A stretch of DNA of 64,000 nt, taken from NCBI GenBank assembly GCA_002839435.1, contig PGYA01000001.1, forward strand, positions 1 through 64,000. The letters are read 5' to 3'. The translations under genes were made by a program, and so were the position numbers. The stretch comes from Candidatus Riflebacteria bacterium HGW-Riflebacteria-2. Lineage in GTDB: Bacteria > Muiribacteriota > Ozemobacteria > Ozemobacterales > Ozemobacteraceae. The notes beneath the pieces were generated by a model that worked only from the letters and a program-made list of their open reading frames with translations, was not told where the DNA came from and made no database searches. Shown here piece after piece: positions 50,229 to 57,438 of this stretch (position 1 is its first letter; each line of letters opens with the position of its first letter).

Positions 50229-50846
50229 GTGAGTTCTTTTCTTTTCATGCGCTCGATTGCACGCTTCTTCGGCAGCGTCTTTTTCCCGTTCTTCCGGGTC
50301 TGGGGCGAAACTACACTCAGGCATGACCGTGGCTGCATTTATATTGCGCGCAATTTCGGTCTGCTCACCTGGTTAAGCGCACTGCGCACTTTTAAAAAGC
50401 CTTTCAGATTCGTTTCAGCCGATCTCGCCGATACCAGCATCTGGTTCAAGCTGGCTGATGCCTGCGGTCTTGAACCAATCAAGTTATCTGGCAACACTGA
50501 CCAGGATTTTATAAGCATCGAGCATCTTTTCAATAATAAAGAAACAGTATTGCTGATAATCCCAGAAATTCCAGATCAGCAGGTCATCGAACTGATCACA
50601 AAGGTAAAGGCGACGCATTACCTGACCAGCATTTTCATGGCGATTACCGGTGCCCGCCTGGCTCTCAGACCCGGCAGCCTTATTCCCCGAGTCTGCCCGA
50701 TTTCGGTGTTCTGCGGCATGCCACATTTCACAACAGAAAACCGACCAGCAGCATTGAGTGAACTTGAATTTCTGGAAAGAGCGATTGCTGACATTCCTTT
50801 AAACGAACTGCCTTCAATTTTTTTCAACCACAGTCGCAACAGCTGA
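50229..50846 (+). CDS. Unknown protein, possibly a degenerate acyltransferase-like fold
   Basis: A 205-residue protein starting at GTG 50229, four bases after the previous stop. The order of features (Tyr-Ile-Ala-Arg-Asn-Phe-Gly near the start, Val-Leu-Leu-Ile-Ile-Pro-Glu in the middle, Thr-Gly-Ala-Arg-Leu-Ala-Leu-Arg-Pro-Gly-Ser-Leu-Ile-Pro, Pro-Ile-Ser-Val-Phe-Cys-Gly-Met-Pro) recalls PlsC-type acyltransferases, but the His-x4-Asp motif is absent, so no acyl transfer is claimed. Last gene of the rpsU-nfeD-floA run; the next gene has its own promoter. Confidence 0.6.
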   Translation: MSSFLFMRSIARFFGSVFFPFFRVWGETTLRHDRGCIYIARNFGLLTWLSALRTFKKPFRFVSADLADTSIWFKLADACGLEPIKLSGNTDQDFISIEHLFNNKETVLLIIPEIPDQQVIELITKVKATHYLTSIFMAITGARLALRPGSLIPRVCPISVFCGMPHFTTENRPAALSELEFLERAIADIPLNELPSIFFNHSRNS

Positions 50847-50899
50847 CCAGCTTTCCAAAAGCACTTTTCTGACAGACGCCGCAAAGGGTACGGCCAGAG

Positions 50900-50928
50900 T
50901 TGACTTGTCTGCCAATTTGGCTTAATAT
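50900..50928 (+). promoter_or_regulatory. Promoter of the PFOR gene
   Basis: TTGACT, 17-base spacer, TAATAT; the leader would be about 58 bases long before the GTG at 50993. The open frame begins within this promoter, so the first 31 codons of the longest reading are not translated. Confidence 0.7.
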
Positions 50929-50992
50929 CTCTTTGCCTTTAGCTTCCGGATTTTTCAGCCCGGAAAATATCAGTCAGGCAGGAGTTACTATA

Positions 50993-53900
50993 GTGACTAA
51001 TAAAACATACGCCATGATGGATGGGAACGAAGCCACCGCGCTAGTTGCGCACAAGACCAATGAAGTAATCGCAATTTATCCGATTACACCGTCCAGCAAT
51101 ATGGGTGAACACGCAGATGCATATTCAGCCGCCGGGCAAACGAACGTCTGGGGAACGATTCCCAACGTTTGTGAAATGCAGTCAGAAGGTGGTGCATCCG
51201 GTGCGGTTCACGGAGCTCTTACCGCTGGCGCACTCACCACAACTTTTACAGCATCGCAGGGCCTCCTGCTGATGATCCCGAACATGTACAAAATCGCCGG
51301 TGAACTGACTTCGACAGTTTTTCACGTATCGGCCAGATCAATCGCCTGCCAGGCCCTGTCGATTTTCGGCGACCACAGCGACGTAATGGCAACCCGCCAG
51401 ACCGGTTTCGCCCTGCTCGCCTCTAACTCGGTTCAGGAAGCACATGACATGGCTCTAATCGCACAGGCTGCCACCCTCGAAAGCCGCGTGCCTTTCATTC
51501 ATTTCTTCGATGGTTTCAGAACATCGCATGAAGTAAACAAAATTGAGATACTTCCAGATGAAACCATCAAGGGCATGATCGATGACAAATTTGTATTTGA
51601 ACATCGCGCCCGCGGACTCAACCCTGACCACCCGGCCATGCGCGGCACGGCCCAGAATCCAGATGTTTATTTCCAGGGCCGCGAAACCGTAAATCCATTT
51701 TATGAAAAGACTCCTGCTATTGTTCTCAAGGCCATGAAAAAGTTCGCCAAGCTTACCGGCCGCGAATACAGCCTGTTTGAATATGTTGGCGACCCCAAAG
51801 CCGAGCGCATCATTGTTGCCATGGGCAGCGGCGCTGAAACCGTTCATGAAGTCGTGGAATATCTCAACGCCAAAGGCGAGAAGGTCGGTCTGGTAAAAGC
51901 CCGCCTCTATCGCCCCTTCAGCGCTGAACATCTGGTTAAGGCGTTCCCCAAAACGACCAAAAGCATTGCCGTTCTCGACCGCACCAAAGAACCCGGCTGC
52001 GCTGGCGAACCACTCTATCTCGATGTAAGAAACAGCATCGGCGAAGCCCTTGAAAACAAGGAAGCACCGTTCACCGGCTGGCCCAAAATTGTTGGTGGCC
52101 GCTATGGTCTCGGTTCAAAAGACTTTACCCCAAACCAGGTTCTGGCCGTATTTGACAATCTTAAACAGGACAAGCCAAGGAACCACTTCACCGTTGGCAT
52201 CATTGACGATGTAAGCAAGACCCACCTCGAGCTTGGTGAATCAGTCGAAACCAGCGATCCCAAGACTTTTTCAGCTATGTTCTATGGACTGGGCTCAGAC
52301 GGCACTGTCGGCGCCAACAAAGATGCCATCAAGGTTATCGGCGATCACACCAAAAACAATGCTCAGGGTTACTTCGTTTATGACTCAAAAAAGTCTGGCA
52401 GCATGACGATTTCGCACCTGAGATTCGGCGAAAAGCCTCTGCGCTGCCCATATCTCGTTTCACACGCCAACTTTGTTGCCTGTCATAATTTCAGCTTTAT
52501 CGAAAAATATGACATGCTCAAGAACCTCAAGACTGGTGGCACTTTCCTGCTTGAAACCGAATACAGCAAAGATGAGATCTGGGAAAAACTTCCGCTCGAA
52601 ACCCAGCAGCGCCTGATCGACAAGAAAGCCAAATTCTATGTAATCAACGCTATCAAGCTTGCTGAAGCAGTGGGTCTTGGCAACCGTATCAACCTGTTCA
52701 TGCAGACATGTTTCTTCGAAATCTCGAAGATCCTGCCACGCGATGAATACATGAAGTTCCTCAAGGAAGCTGCCAAGAAGACCTATGGCAAAAAAGGCGA
52801 GGAAATCGTCAAAATGAACTGGAAAGCCATTGACATGGCCGTCGAAAATCTTTTCGAAGTAAAAGTTCCAGCCAAAGCGACTGCCAAGGACAAACTCAAG
52901 GCCGCCATGGTTCTCAAGAATGCTCCTAAACTGGTCAAAGACGTTCTTGAACCAATCCTCGCCGGGAAGGGCGACGACATAACTGTTGGCCAGATGCCTC
53001 TTGACGGCACTTTCCCAACCGGTACCAGCCAGTATGAAAAACGCAACGTCGGCATCTACATGCCATCCTGGGACATCAATACCTGCATTCAGTGTGGAAT
53101 GTGCGCTCTCGTATGTCCGCACGCTGCGATCAGAACCAAAGTTTATGATCCAAAACTTGCTACAAATGCGCCAAAGACCTTCAAAACCTGTAAAGCCAAA
53201 GGCTTTAAGGAAGACCTCGGCTTCACCGTTCAGATCGCTCCGGAAGACTGCACCGGCTGCGGCGCCTGCATCAGCATCTGCCCGGCTTTCCAGAAAGATG
53301 GCAGTGGCAACAAGCTCGAAACCAAGGCGATCAACCTCGTTCACAAAGATGAAACCATGCGCGTCAACGAAGCTGAAAACTGGGATTATTTCCTCAACAA
53401 GATTCCTGATCCCGATCGCTCGCTGGTTAATATCAACACCATCAAGGGCAGTCAGTATGTCAAGCCGTTGATCGAATTCTCAGGTGCCTGTGCCGGTTGC
53501 GGTGAAACTGCCTACATCAAGCTGGTAACGCAGATCTGCGGCGACCACCTGATGATCGCTAATGCCACCGGCTGTTCGTCTATCTACGGTGGCAACCTGC
53601 CAACCACTCCGTATGCCTTCCGCGCCGATGGCCGTGGTCCGGCCTGGTCGAACAGTCTGTTCGAAGACAATGCCGAATTCGGCATGGGTATGCGCCTGGC
53701 CAGCGACAAAATGATGGAAGAAGCAGTAGAACTGCTCAACAAAGCAGTGAACTGCAAATGCAAGTGCTCTCCCAAGGTTAAGACTGTTGCTGAAAAGATT
53801 CTCGGCAATGCCCAGAAAACCCAGGAAGAAATTGAAGCACAGCGCGCAAATGTTGAAGAGCTTAAAGAATCTCTCAAAGGCTGTGACGACGAAATCTGCG

Positions 53901-54586
53901 GGCGCCTTGCCAGGATGGCTCACTATCTGGTAAAACGCTCTGTATGGGTAGTTGGTGGCGACGGCTGGGCTTATGACATCGGTTACGGCGGACTCGACCA
54001 TGTTCTGGCCTCTGGCAAGAACATCAAGCTGCTGGTTCTCGACACCGAGGTCTATTCTAATACCGGTGGTCAGATGAGCAAATCAACTCCGCTCGGCGCA
54101 GTTGCCAAGTTCGCGGCCGGCGGCAAGCCTATGCCCAAGAAAGATCTCGGCATGATCGCCATGAGTTATGGCAACATCTACGTCGGCAAGATCAGCCTTG
54201 GTGCTAATCCAGCGCATGCACTCAAGACCATGCTAGAAGCCGAAGCTTACGATGGTCCAGCTCTGATCATAGCTTACAGTCACTGCATCGCCCACGGTAT
54301 CGATATGTCACAGGGTCTGATGGAACAGAAAAAAGCAGTTGATTCCGGTCACTGGCCCCTCTTCCGTTTCAACCCCGACAACATCAGTCAGGGCAAGAAC
54401 CCTCTGAACCTTGATTCAAAAGAACCTTCGATCACTCTCGAAGCATACGTATATGGCGAAAACCGCTTCAGGATGTTGAAGAAGACAAATCCTGACGCAG
54501 CCAAGGCCTTCCTCGAACAGGCACAAAAAGACGTAAAACTCAGATACAGCGTTTACAAGCAGATTTCTGAAATTAAGTTCAGCTGA
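50993..54586 (+). CDS. nifJ: Pyruvate:ferredoxin (flavodoxin) oxidoreductase, single-chain
   Basis: A 1197-residue homodimeric-type PFOR with all domains in one chain. It has an N-terminal thiamine-pyrophosphate-enzyme half with Tyr-Pro-Ile-Thr-Pro-Ser-Ser, then the transketolase-like domain, the EKR region and a two-cluster ferredoxin insert with Cys698, 701, 704, 708 and Cys753, 756, 759, 763. A Cys-Ala-Gly-Cys segment holds the proximal cluster, and the TPP site has Gly-Asp990-Gly-Trp-Ala and Asn1023. It converts pyruvate and CoA to acetyl-CoA and CO2, reducing ferredoxin. GTG at 50993 has AGGAG eight bases before it. Own promoter and terminator: monocistronic. A standard marker of anaerobic energy metabolism. 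Confidence 0.96.
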   Translation: MTNKTYAMMDGNEATALVAHKTNEVIAIYPITPSSNMGEHADAYSAAGQTNVWGTIPNVCEMQSEGGASGAVHGALTAGALTTTFTASQGLLLMIPNMYKIAGELTSTVFHVSARSIACQALSIFGDHSDVMATRQTGFALLASNSVQEAHDMALIAQAATLESRVPFIHFFDGFRTSHEVNKIEILPDETIKGMIDDKFVFEHRARGLNPDHPAMRGTAQNPDVYFQGRETVNPFYEKTPAIVLKAMKKFAKLTGREYSLFEYVGDPKAERIIVAMGSGAETVHEVVEYLNAKGEKVGLVKARLYRPFSAEHLVKAFPKTTKSIAVLDRTKEPGCAGEPLYLDVRNSIGEALENKEAPFTGWPKIVGGRYGLGSKDFTPNQVLAVFDNLKQDKPRNHFTVGIIDDVSKTHLELGESVETSDPKTFSAMFYGLGSDGTVGANKDAIKVIGDHTKNNAQGYFVYDSKKSGSMTISHLRFGEKPLRCPYLVSHANFVACHNFSFIEKYDMLKNLKTGGTFLLETEYSKDEIWEKLPLETQQRLIDKKAKFYVINAIKLAEAVGLGNRINLFMQTCFFEISKILPRDEYMKFLKEAAKKTYGKKGEEIVKMNWKAIDMAVENLFEVKVPAKATAKDKLKAAMVLKNAPKLVKDVLEPILAGKGDDITVGQMPLDGTFPTGTSQYEKRNVGIYMPSWDINTCIQCGMCALVCPHAAIRTKVYDPKLATNAPKTFKTCKAKGFKEDLGFTVQIAPEDCTGCGACISICPAFQKDGSGNKLETKAINLVHKDETMRVNEAENWDYFLNKIPDPDRSLVNINTIKGSQYVKPLIEFSGACAGCGETAYIKLVTQICGDHLMIANATGCSSIYGGNLPTTPYAFRADGRGPAWSNSLFEDNAEFGMGMRLASDKMMEEAVELLNKAVNCKCKCSPKVKTVAEKILGNAQKTQEEIEAQRANVEELKESLKGCDDEICGRLARMAHYLVKRSVWVVGGDGWAYDIGYGGLDHVLASGKNIKLLVLDTEVYSNTGGQMSKSTPLGAVAKFAAGGKPMPKKDLGMIAMSYGNIYVGKISLGANPAHALKTMLEAEAYDGPALIIAYSHCIAHGIDMSQGLMEQKKAVDSGHWPLFRFNPDNISQGKNPLNLDSKEPSITLEAYVYGENRFRMLKKTNPDAAKAFLEQAQKDVKLRYSVYKQISEIKFS

Positions 54587-54600
54587 TCGCTCTAAACCGG

Positions 54601-54631
54601 CAGCCCCCGCCTCGGCGGGGGCTGTTTTTTT
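54601..54631 (+). terminator. Strong terminator after PFOR
   Basis: 11-bp perfect stem CAGCCCCCGCC/GGCGGGGGCTG with a TC loop, followed by seven T. Confidence 0.95.
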
Positions 54632-54638
54632 ATAACCG

Positions 54639-54667
54639 TATACAACTTCAGCCCATTCTGATAAAAT
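54639..54667 (+). promoter_or_regulatory. Candidate promoter of the GNAT gene
   Basis: TATACA, 17-base spacer, TAAAAT. The expected transcription start is at or next to the A of the ATG at 54674, which would make the message leaderless. Confidence 0.5.
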
Positions 54668-54673
54668 CCGCTT

Positions 54674-55183
54674 ATGCAAGTCAAGAGTGTAATAACGATC
54701 AGGCCGCAGAGAATAAAAGATGCAGCGGATTTTTATCGAATCATCACAGAAGGCCACTTTCCATTTTTTCCAACCAATATCAAGTCAATTGAGGCTGAAA
54801 AGCGCTTTTTGCGCCGCAGTCGCCAGATGTGGAAAGACAGATCAGCCTTCAACTTTACGGTAACACTCAGTGGCAAAGTTATCGGCGCAGTCGGACTGAT
54901 ACCAGAACACGATCGCCCGTATAATGTCGAAATTGGCTACTTTATCGACCGTGCAATGCATGGCAAAGGCTACGCGCTGCAGGCAGCATTACAGGCAGAG
55001 CTGTTTGCCAAGGTCTTCTGGCCTGAGCTAAGACGATTGCAGGCGGTAATCGTCGTTGACAATGCTCCAAGTATCAGGGTCATCGAAAAAGCCGGCTATA
55101 AAAGAGAGGGATGCCTGCAAAGCTATCTCAGATGCGGCAACGATTTTCACGATGCCTATATGTACGGCAAAATCGTCAGATAA
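54674..55183 (+). CDS. GNAT family N-acetyltransferase (RimJ/RimL-like)
   Basis: A 169-residue acetyltransferase. The acetyl-CoA loop is represented by Met-His-Gly-Lys-Gly-Tyr-Ala (about 96-102) after the strand Val-Glu-Ile-Gly-Tyr-Phe-Ile, and Val-Asp-Asn-Ala-Pro-Ser-Ile-Arg-Val-Ile-Glu-Lys-Ala-Gly-Tyr-Lys-Arg-Glu-Gly is the conserved RimJ/RimL-type C-terminal motif. Proteins of this group acetylate protein N-termini, amino sugars or antibiotics; the substrate is open. No ribosome box precedes ATG. Overlaps the convergent PfkB gene by eight bases. Confidence 0.9.
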   Translation: MQVKSVITIRPQRIKDAADFYRIITEGHFPFFPTNIKSIEAEKRFLRRSRQMWKDRSAFNFTVTLSGKVIGAVGLIPEHDRPYNVEIGYFIDRAMHGKGYALQAALQAELFAKVFWPELRRLQAVIVVDNAPSIRVIEKAGYKREGCLQSYLRCGNDFHDAYMYGKIVR

Positions 55184-56168
55184 TAAATTCGATACCGCTG
55201 ATTTTGACCTGTGACTGCGCGCCGATGCGCCTGATAATGTTGGCGGCGAGAAAGTTTCCTATTTTAAGGCAGTCTTCCAGGCTCAGCTTCTTGTAAAGCC
55301 CATAGAAAAACCCGGCCTGAAAATTGTCGCCGGCACCATTGGTGTCTTTAACGTCTTCGACCTTATAAGCCGAAACCCGTGTTTCGCCTTCGGGCGTTAT
55401 GGCTACAGCACCGGCCGAACCCAGCTTGACCACTGCCATGTTAGTGAAGCGCAGCAGCTTGCGATAATCATCGCTGCCATCATTGATTGCCCGCGCCTCA
55501 TCTTCGTTGGCAAAGAGAACGTCGATGCGCTCGTTGAGAAAGTTTTCGATCTGATCGCGGGAAGATCGAATAACAAAACTGTCGCCAAGATCAAATGAGA
55601 TGCGCGTACCGGCTTTGCGCGCTATTTCTGAGGCGTGCCGGGTAGCGAAATTGATCGGGTTATCACCTCTGAACTCGTAAGCTGAGAAGTGCAGAAAATC
55701 AGAGGCCTTGATCAGACTGTGCAATATCTCATACTCGTAAAGCTGTTTGGCTACGCCAAAATCAAGACCGAACGTGCGCTGTCCATCAGGACTTACCAGG
55801 GTATAACACAGGCCAGAATTGCCACGTTTGATTGAAACATAGGTGTCTATGTCGTTTTCGCGCAGGTTGTTGATATAATCGTAGCCAAAATCGTCGCTGC
55901 CGACACAGCCAATAAAAGCGCAACGCAGGCCAAGATTGCTGGCACCATAAATCACATTGGTTGGTGAACCGCCCGGGGCTATTTTTGCCTTGTGGGTAGC
56001 CATGATTTTTTCGAGTTTGTCGAGATTTTCGGGATTGAGCTCGATACTGTTGCCCTTGGGCAGATTGAGCTTTTGCAGCATCTCGTCGCTGACTTCGGCG
56101 ATAATATCGGTAAGAGCATCCGAGATCGCGGTAATCTGATATTTACGTTCTTGTTCGCATTCACTCAT
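55176..56168 (-). CDS. PfkB family carbohydrate/nucleoside kinase
   Basis: A 330-residue ribokinase-like enzyme. It shows the substrate-side Pro-Gly-Gly-Ser-Pro-Thr-Asn-Val motif (about 64-71), Gly-Cys-Val-Gly-Ser-Asp-Asp-Phe-Gly and the C-terminal signature Asp-Thr-Asn-Gly-Ala-Gly-Asp281 with the catalytic Asp and anion hole. Compared with relatives it fits the adenosine-kinase/sugar-kinase branch; the exact sugar or nucleoside cannot be told. GGGAG lies about nine bases upstream of the ATG. Own promoter, transcribed divergently from the HINT-pcrA operon. Confidence 0.91.
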   Translation of the reverse strand: MSECEQERKYQITAISDALTDIIAEVSDEMLQKLNLPKGNSIELNPENLDKLEKIMATHKAKIAPGGSPTNVIYGASNLGLRCAFIGCVGSDDFGYDYINNLRENDIDTYVSIKRGNSGLCYTLVSPDGQRTFGLDFGVAKQLYEYEILHSLIKASDFLHFSAYEFRGDNPINFATRHASEIARKAGTRISFDLGDSFVIRSSRDQIENFLNERIDVLFANEDEARAINDGSDDYRKLLRFTNMAVVKLGSAGAVAITPEGETRVSAYKVEDVKDTNGAGDNFQAGFFYGLYKKLSLEDCLKIGNFLAANIIRRIGAQSQVKISGIEFII

Positions 56169-56198
56169 GGCTGGGCTGCTCCCTTGTCAGATGCGCAA

Positions 56199-56227
56199 AG
56201 CATAATCGCAGAGGCGGTCAAAGTCAA
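56199..56227 (-). promoter_or_regulatory. Promoter of the PfkB gene
   Basis: On the minus strand TTGACT, 17-base spacer, TATGCT, giving a leader of about 24 bases. Confidence 0.62.
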
Positions 56228-56323
56228 TTCATTTGCGGAAAAATTGAAGTTAATTGCGAGCAGTAACTGAAATTTTAAGAGCAAATGTGTTATAAAGAGT
56301 ATTGAAAGAAAGGACACCTCGCG

Positions 56324-57436
56324 ATGCTGCCTGCCGACGCAAAAATCATGTGCGGAAACACAACCCTGGGCATCACCGATATCAGGGAAGACCAGGGCAT
56401 TTCCGGCGCTTCCGGCTGGTCTGAGATCAGCACGACAAGGGTTCGCGACGTCTATGTCAATTACGAACAGCGCACCACGCTGCTGAAAATGATTACCGGG
56501 CGCGGAGCTATTTTGCGCTGCACACCTGACCAGCTGTGCTTTGGCCGCATCAACCCGGTAGTCAGACAGTATACACTTTTTCTGCATGAGAGGTCATCGC
56601 TCGGATTCAGGCTCGGCCTGACAAATGACCTGATGCGCGATCTGCTCGCCATGAACAGCCTGCGACAAGATCTGTTCAACCAGCAGGAAATAATCGACCG
56701 CATCTGGATCATCGAAACAACAGCCAATCTGCCGGCTTCAAATTTCATGCTCAAGCACAGTGTTTTCAAATACGGGCTGCCCGATATTCCATTTTCGGCA
56801 AAACAGGCTGATTCAGAGTTTTCCGAAGAAATGACACGCGAAATGTTCAACAGCATCGACACGCCCTCGCGCGCGCACGAACTTCTGCGTGACTGGCACA
56901 TGTTCATCGATCACCCGCACATTACCATGCGTCTTTCCAACAGCAAGGATCCAGCAAGTAATGCCATTCAGTTCGTCATTTTCGGCGGGTCGGAGAAAGG
57001 TAATGCCAAGCGCTTTTCGCACCTGATACAGATATCAGGGGCTCTCGACAGCAACCGCGCTGAACACCGGCAGTTCAAGCGCAAGCAGGGCAAACATGGC
57101 CTCTGGTTTCTTGAGATTACCCGCGACGACCTTGAAGAAGCCGAGCTTTTCGTAAAAACCCTGTCGCATCTCGACAATCTTGAAGTAGTCAAAAAAATTC
57201 AACTGACCCGCAAAGCGCCCTTCTATATTCTGCCAGCATCGCACATCAAGCCTGGCATGCTGGTGCCAGTGACTGGCCGCAACGGCAATATCGATGAAGA
57301 CACCGTCGCTGCCGTCGAAATCGAAGAATACAAGGGTCCACTCTATAACCTGCAGGTGCGCGACCTGCACAATTTCATTGCCGGCAACTGGGTAGTCATG
57401 TGCTACCAGCCGCTAAGCCGGTTAACCGGAGACTAA
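56324..57436 (+). CDS. Stand-alone HINT (intein-like) domain protein, splicing residues lost
   Basis: A 370-residue protein whose two ends look like the two ends of an intein. The start Met1-Leu-Pro-Ala-Asp-Ala-Lys-Ile parallels the intein start Cys-Leu-Pro-Ala-Asp-Thr-x-Ile, with Met in place of Cys1. The block-B region reads Thr67-Pro-Asp-Gln70, where Thr-x-x-His is expected. The end Leu-Tyr-Asn-Leu-Gln-Val-Arg-Asp-Leu-His-Asn-Phe (340-351) is a good block F, but the final His-Asn is Val358-Met359, followed by Cys360. Splicing should therefore be impossible. The middle (about 82-300) has Tyr-Thr-Leu-Phe-Leu and Gly-Phe-Arg-Leu-Gly-Leu-Thr, and no LAGLIDADG motif was seen. The stop lies two bases before the pcrA start codon, so the genes are coupled. 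Confidence 0.72.
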   Translation: MLPADAKIMCGNTTLGITDIREDQGISGASGWSEISTTRVRDVYVNYEQRTTLLKMITGRGAILRCTPDQLCFGRINPVVRQYTLFLHERSSLGFRLGLTNDLMRDLLAMNSLRQDLFNQQEIIDRIWIIETTANLPASNFMLKHSVFKYGLPDIPFSAKQADSEFSEEMTREMFNSIDTPSRAHELLRDWHMFIDHPHITMRLSNSKDPASNAIQFVIFGGSEKGNAKRFSHLIQISGALDSNRAEHRQFKRKQGKHGLWFLEITRDDLEEAELFVKTLSHLDNLEVVKKIQLTRKAPFYILPASHIKPGMLVPVTGRNGNIDEDTVAAVEIEEYKGPLYNLQVRDLHNFIAGNWVVMCYQPLSRLTGD

Positions 57437-57438
57437 AT

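Noticed and set aside
50900..50992. Longer N-terminus of PFOR from TTG at 50900
   Set aside because: The extra 31 codons lie on the promoter and leader; GTG at 50993 has an AGGAG box and gives the normal family start.
57400..57438. PcrA start at 57400 overlapping the HINT gene
   Set aside because: The extra 13 residues are not helicase-like and the TTG at 57439 has its own GGAGA box.
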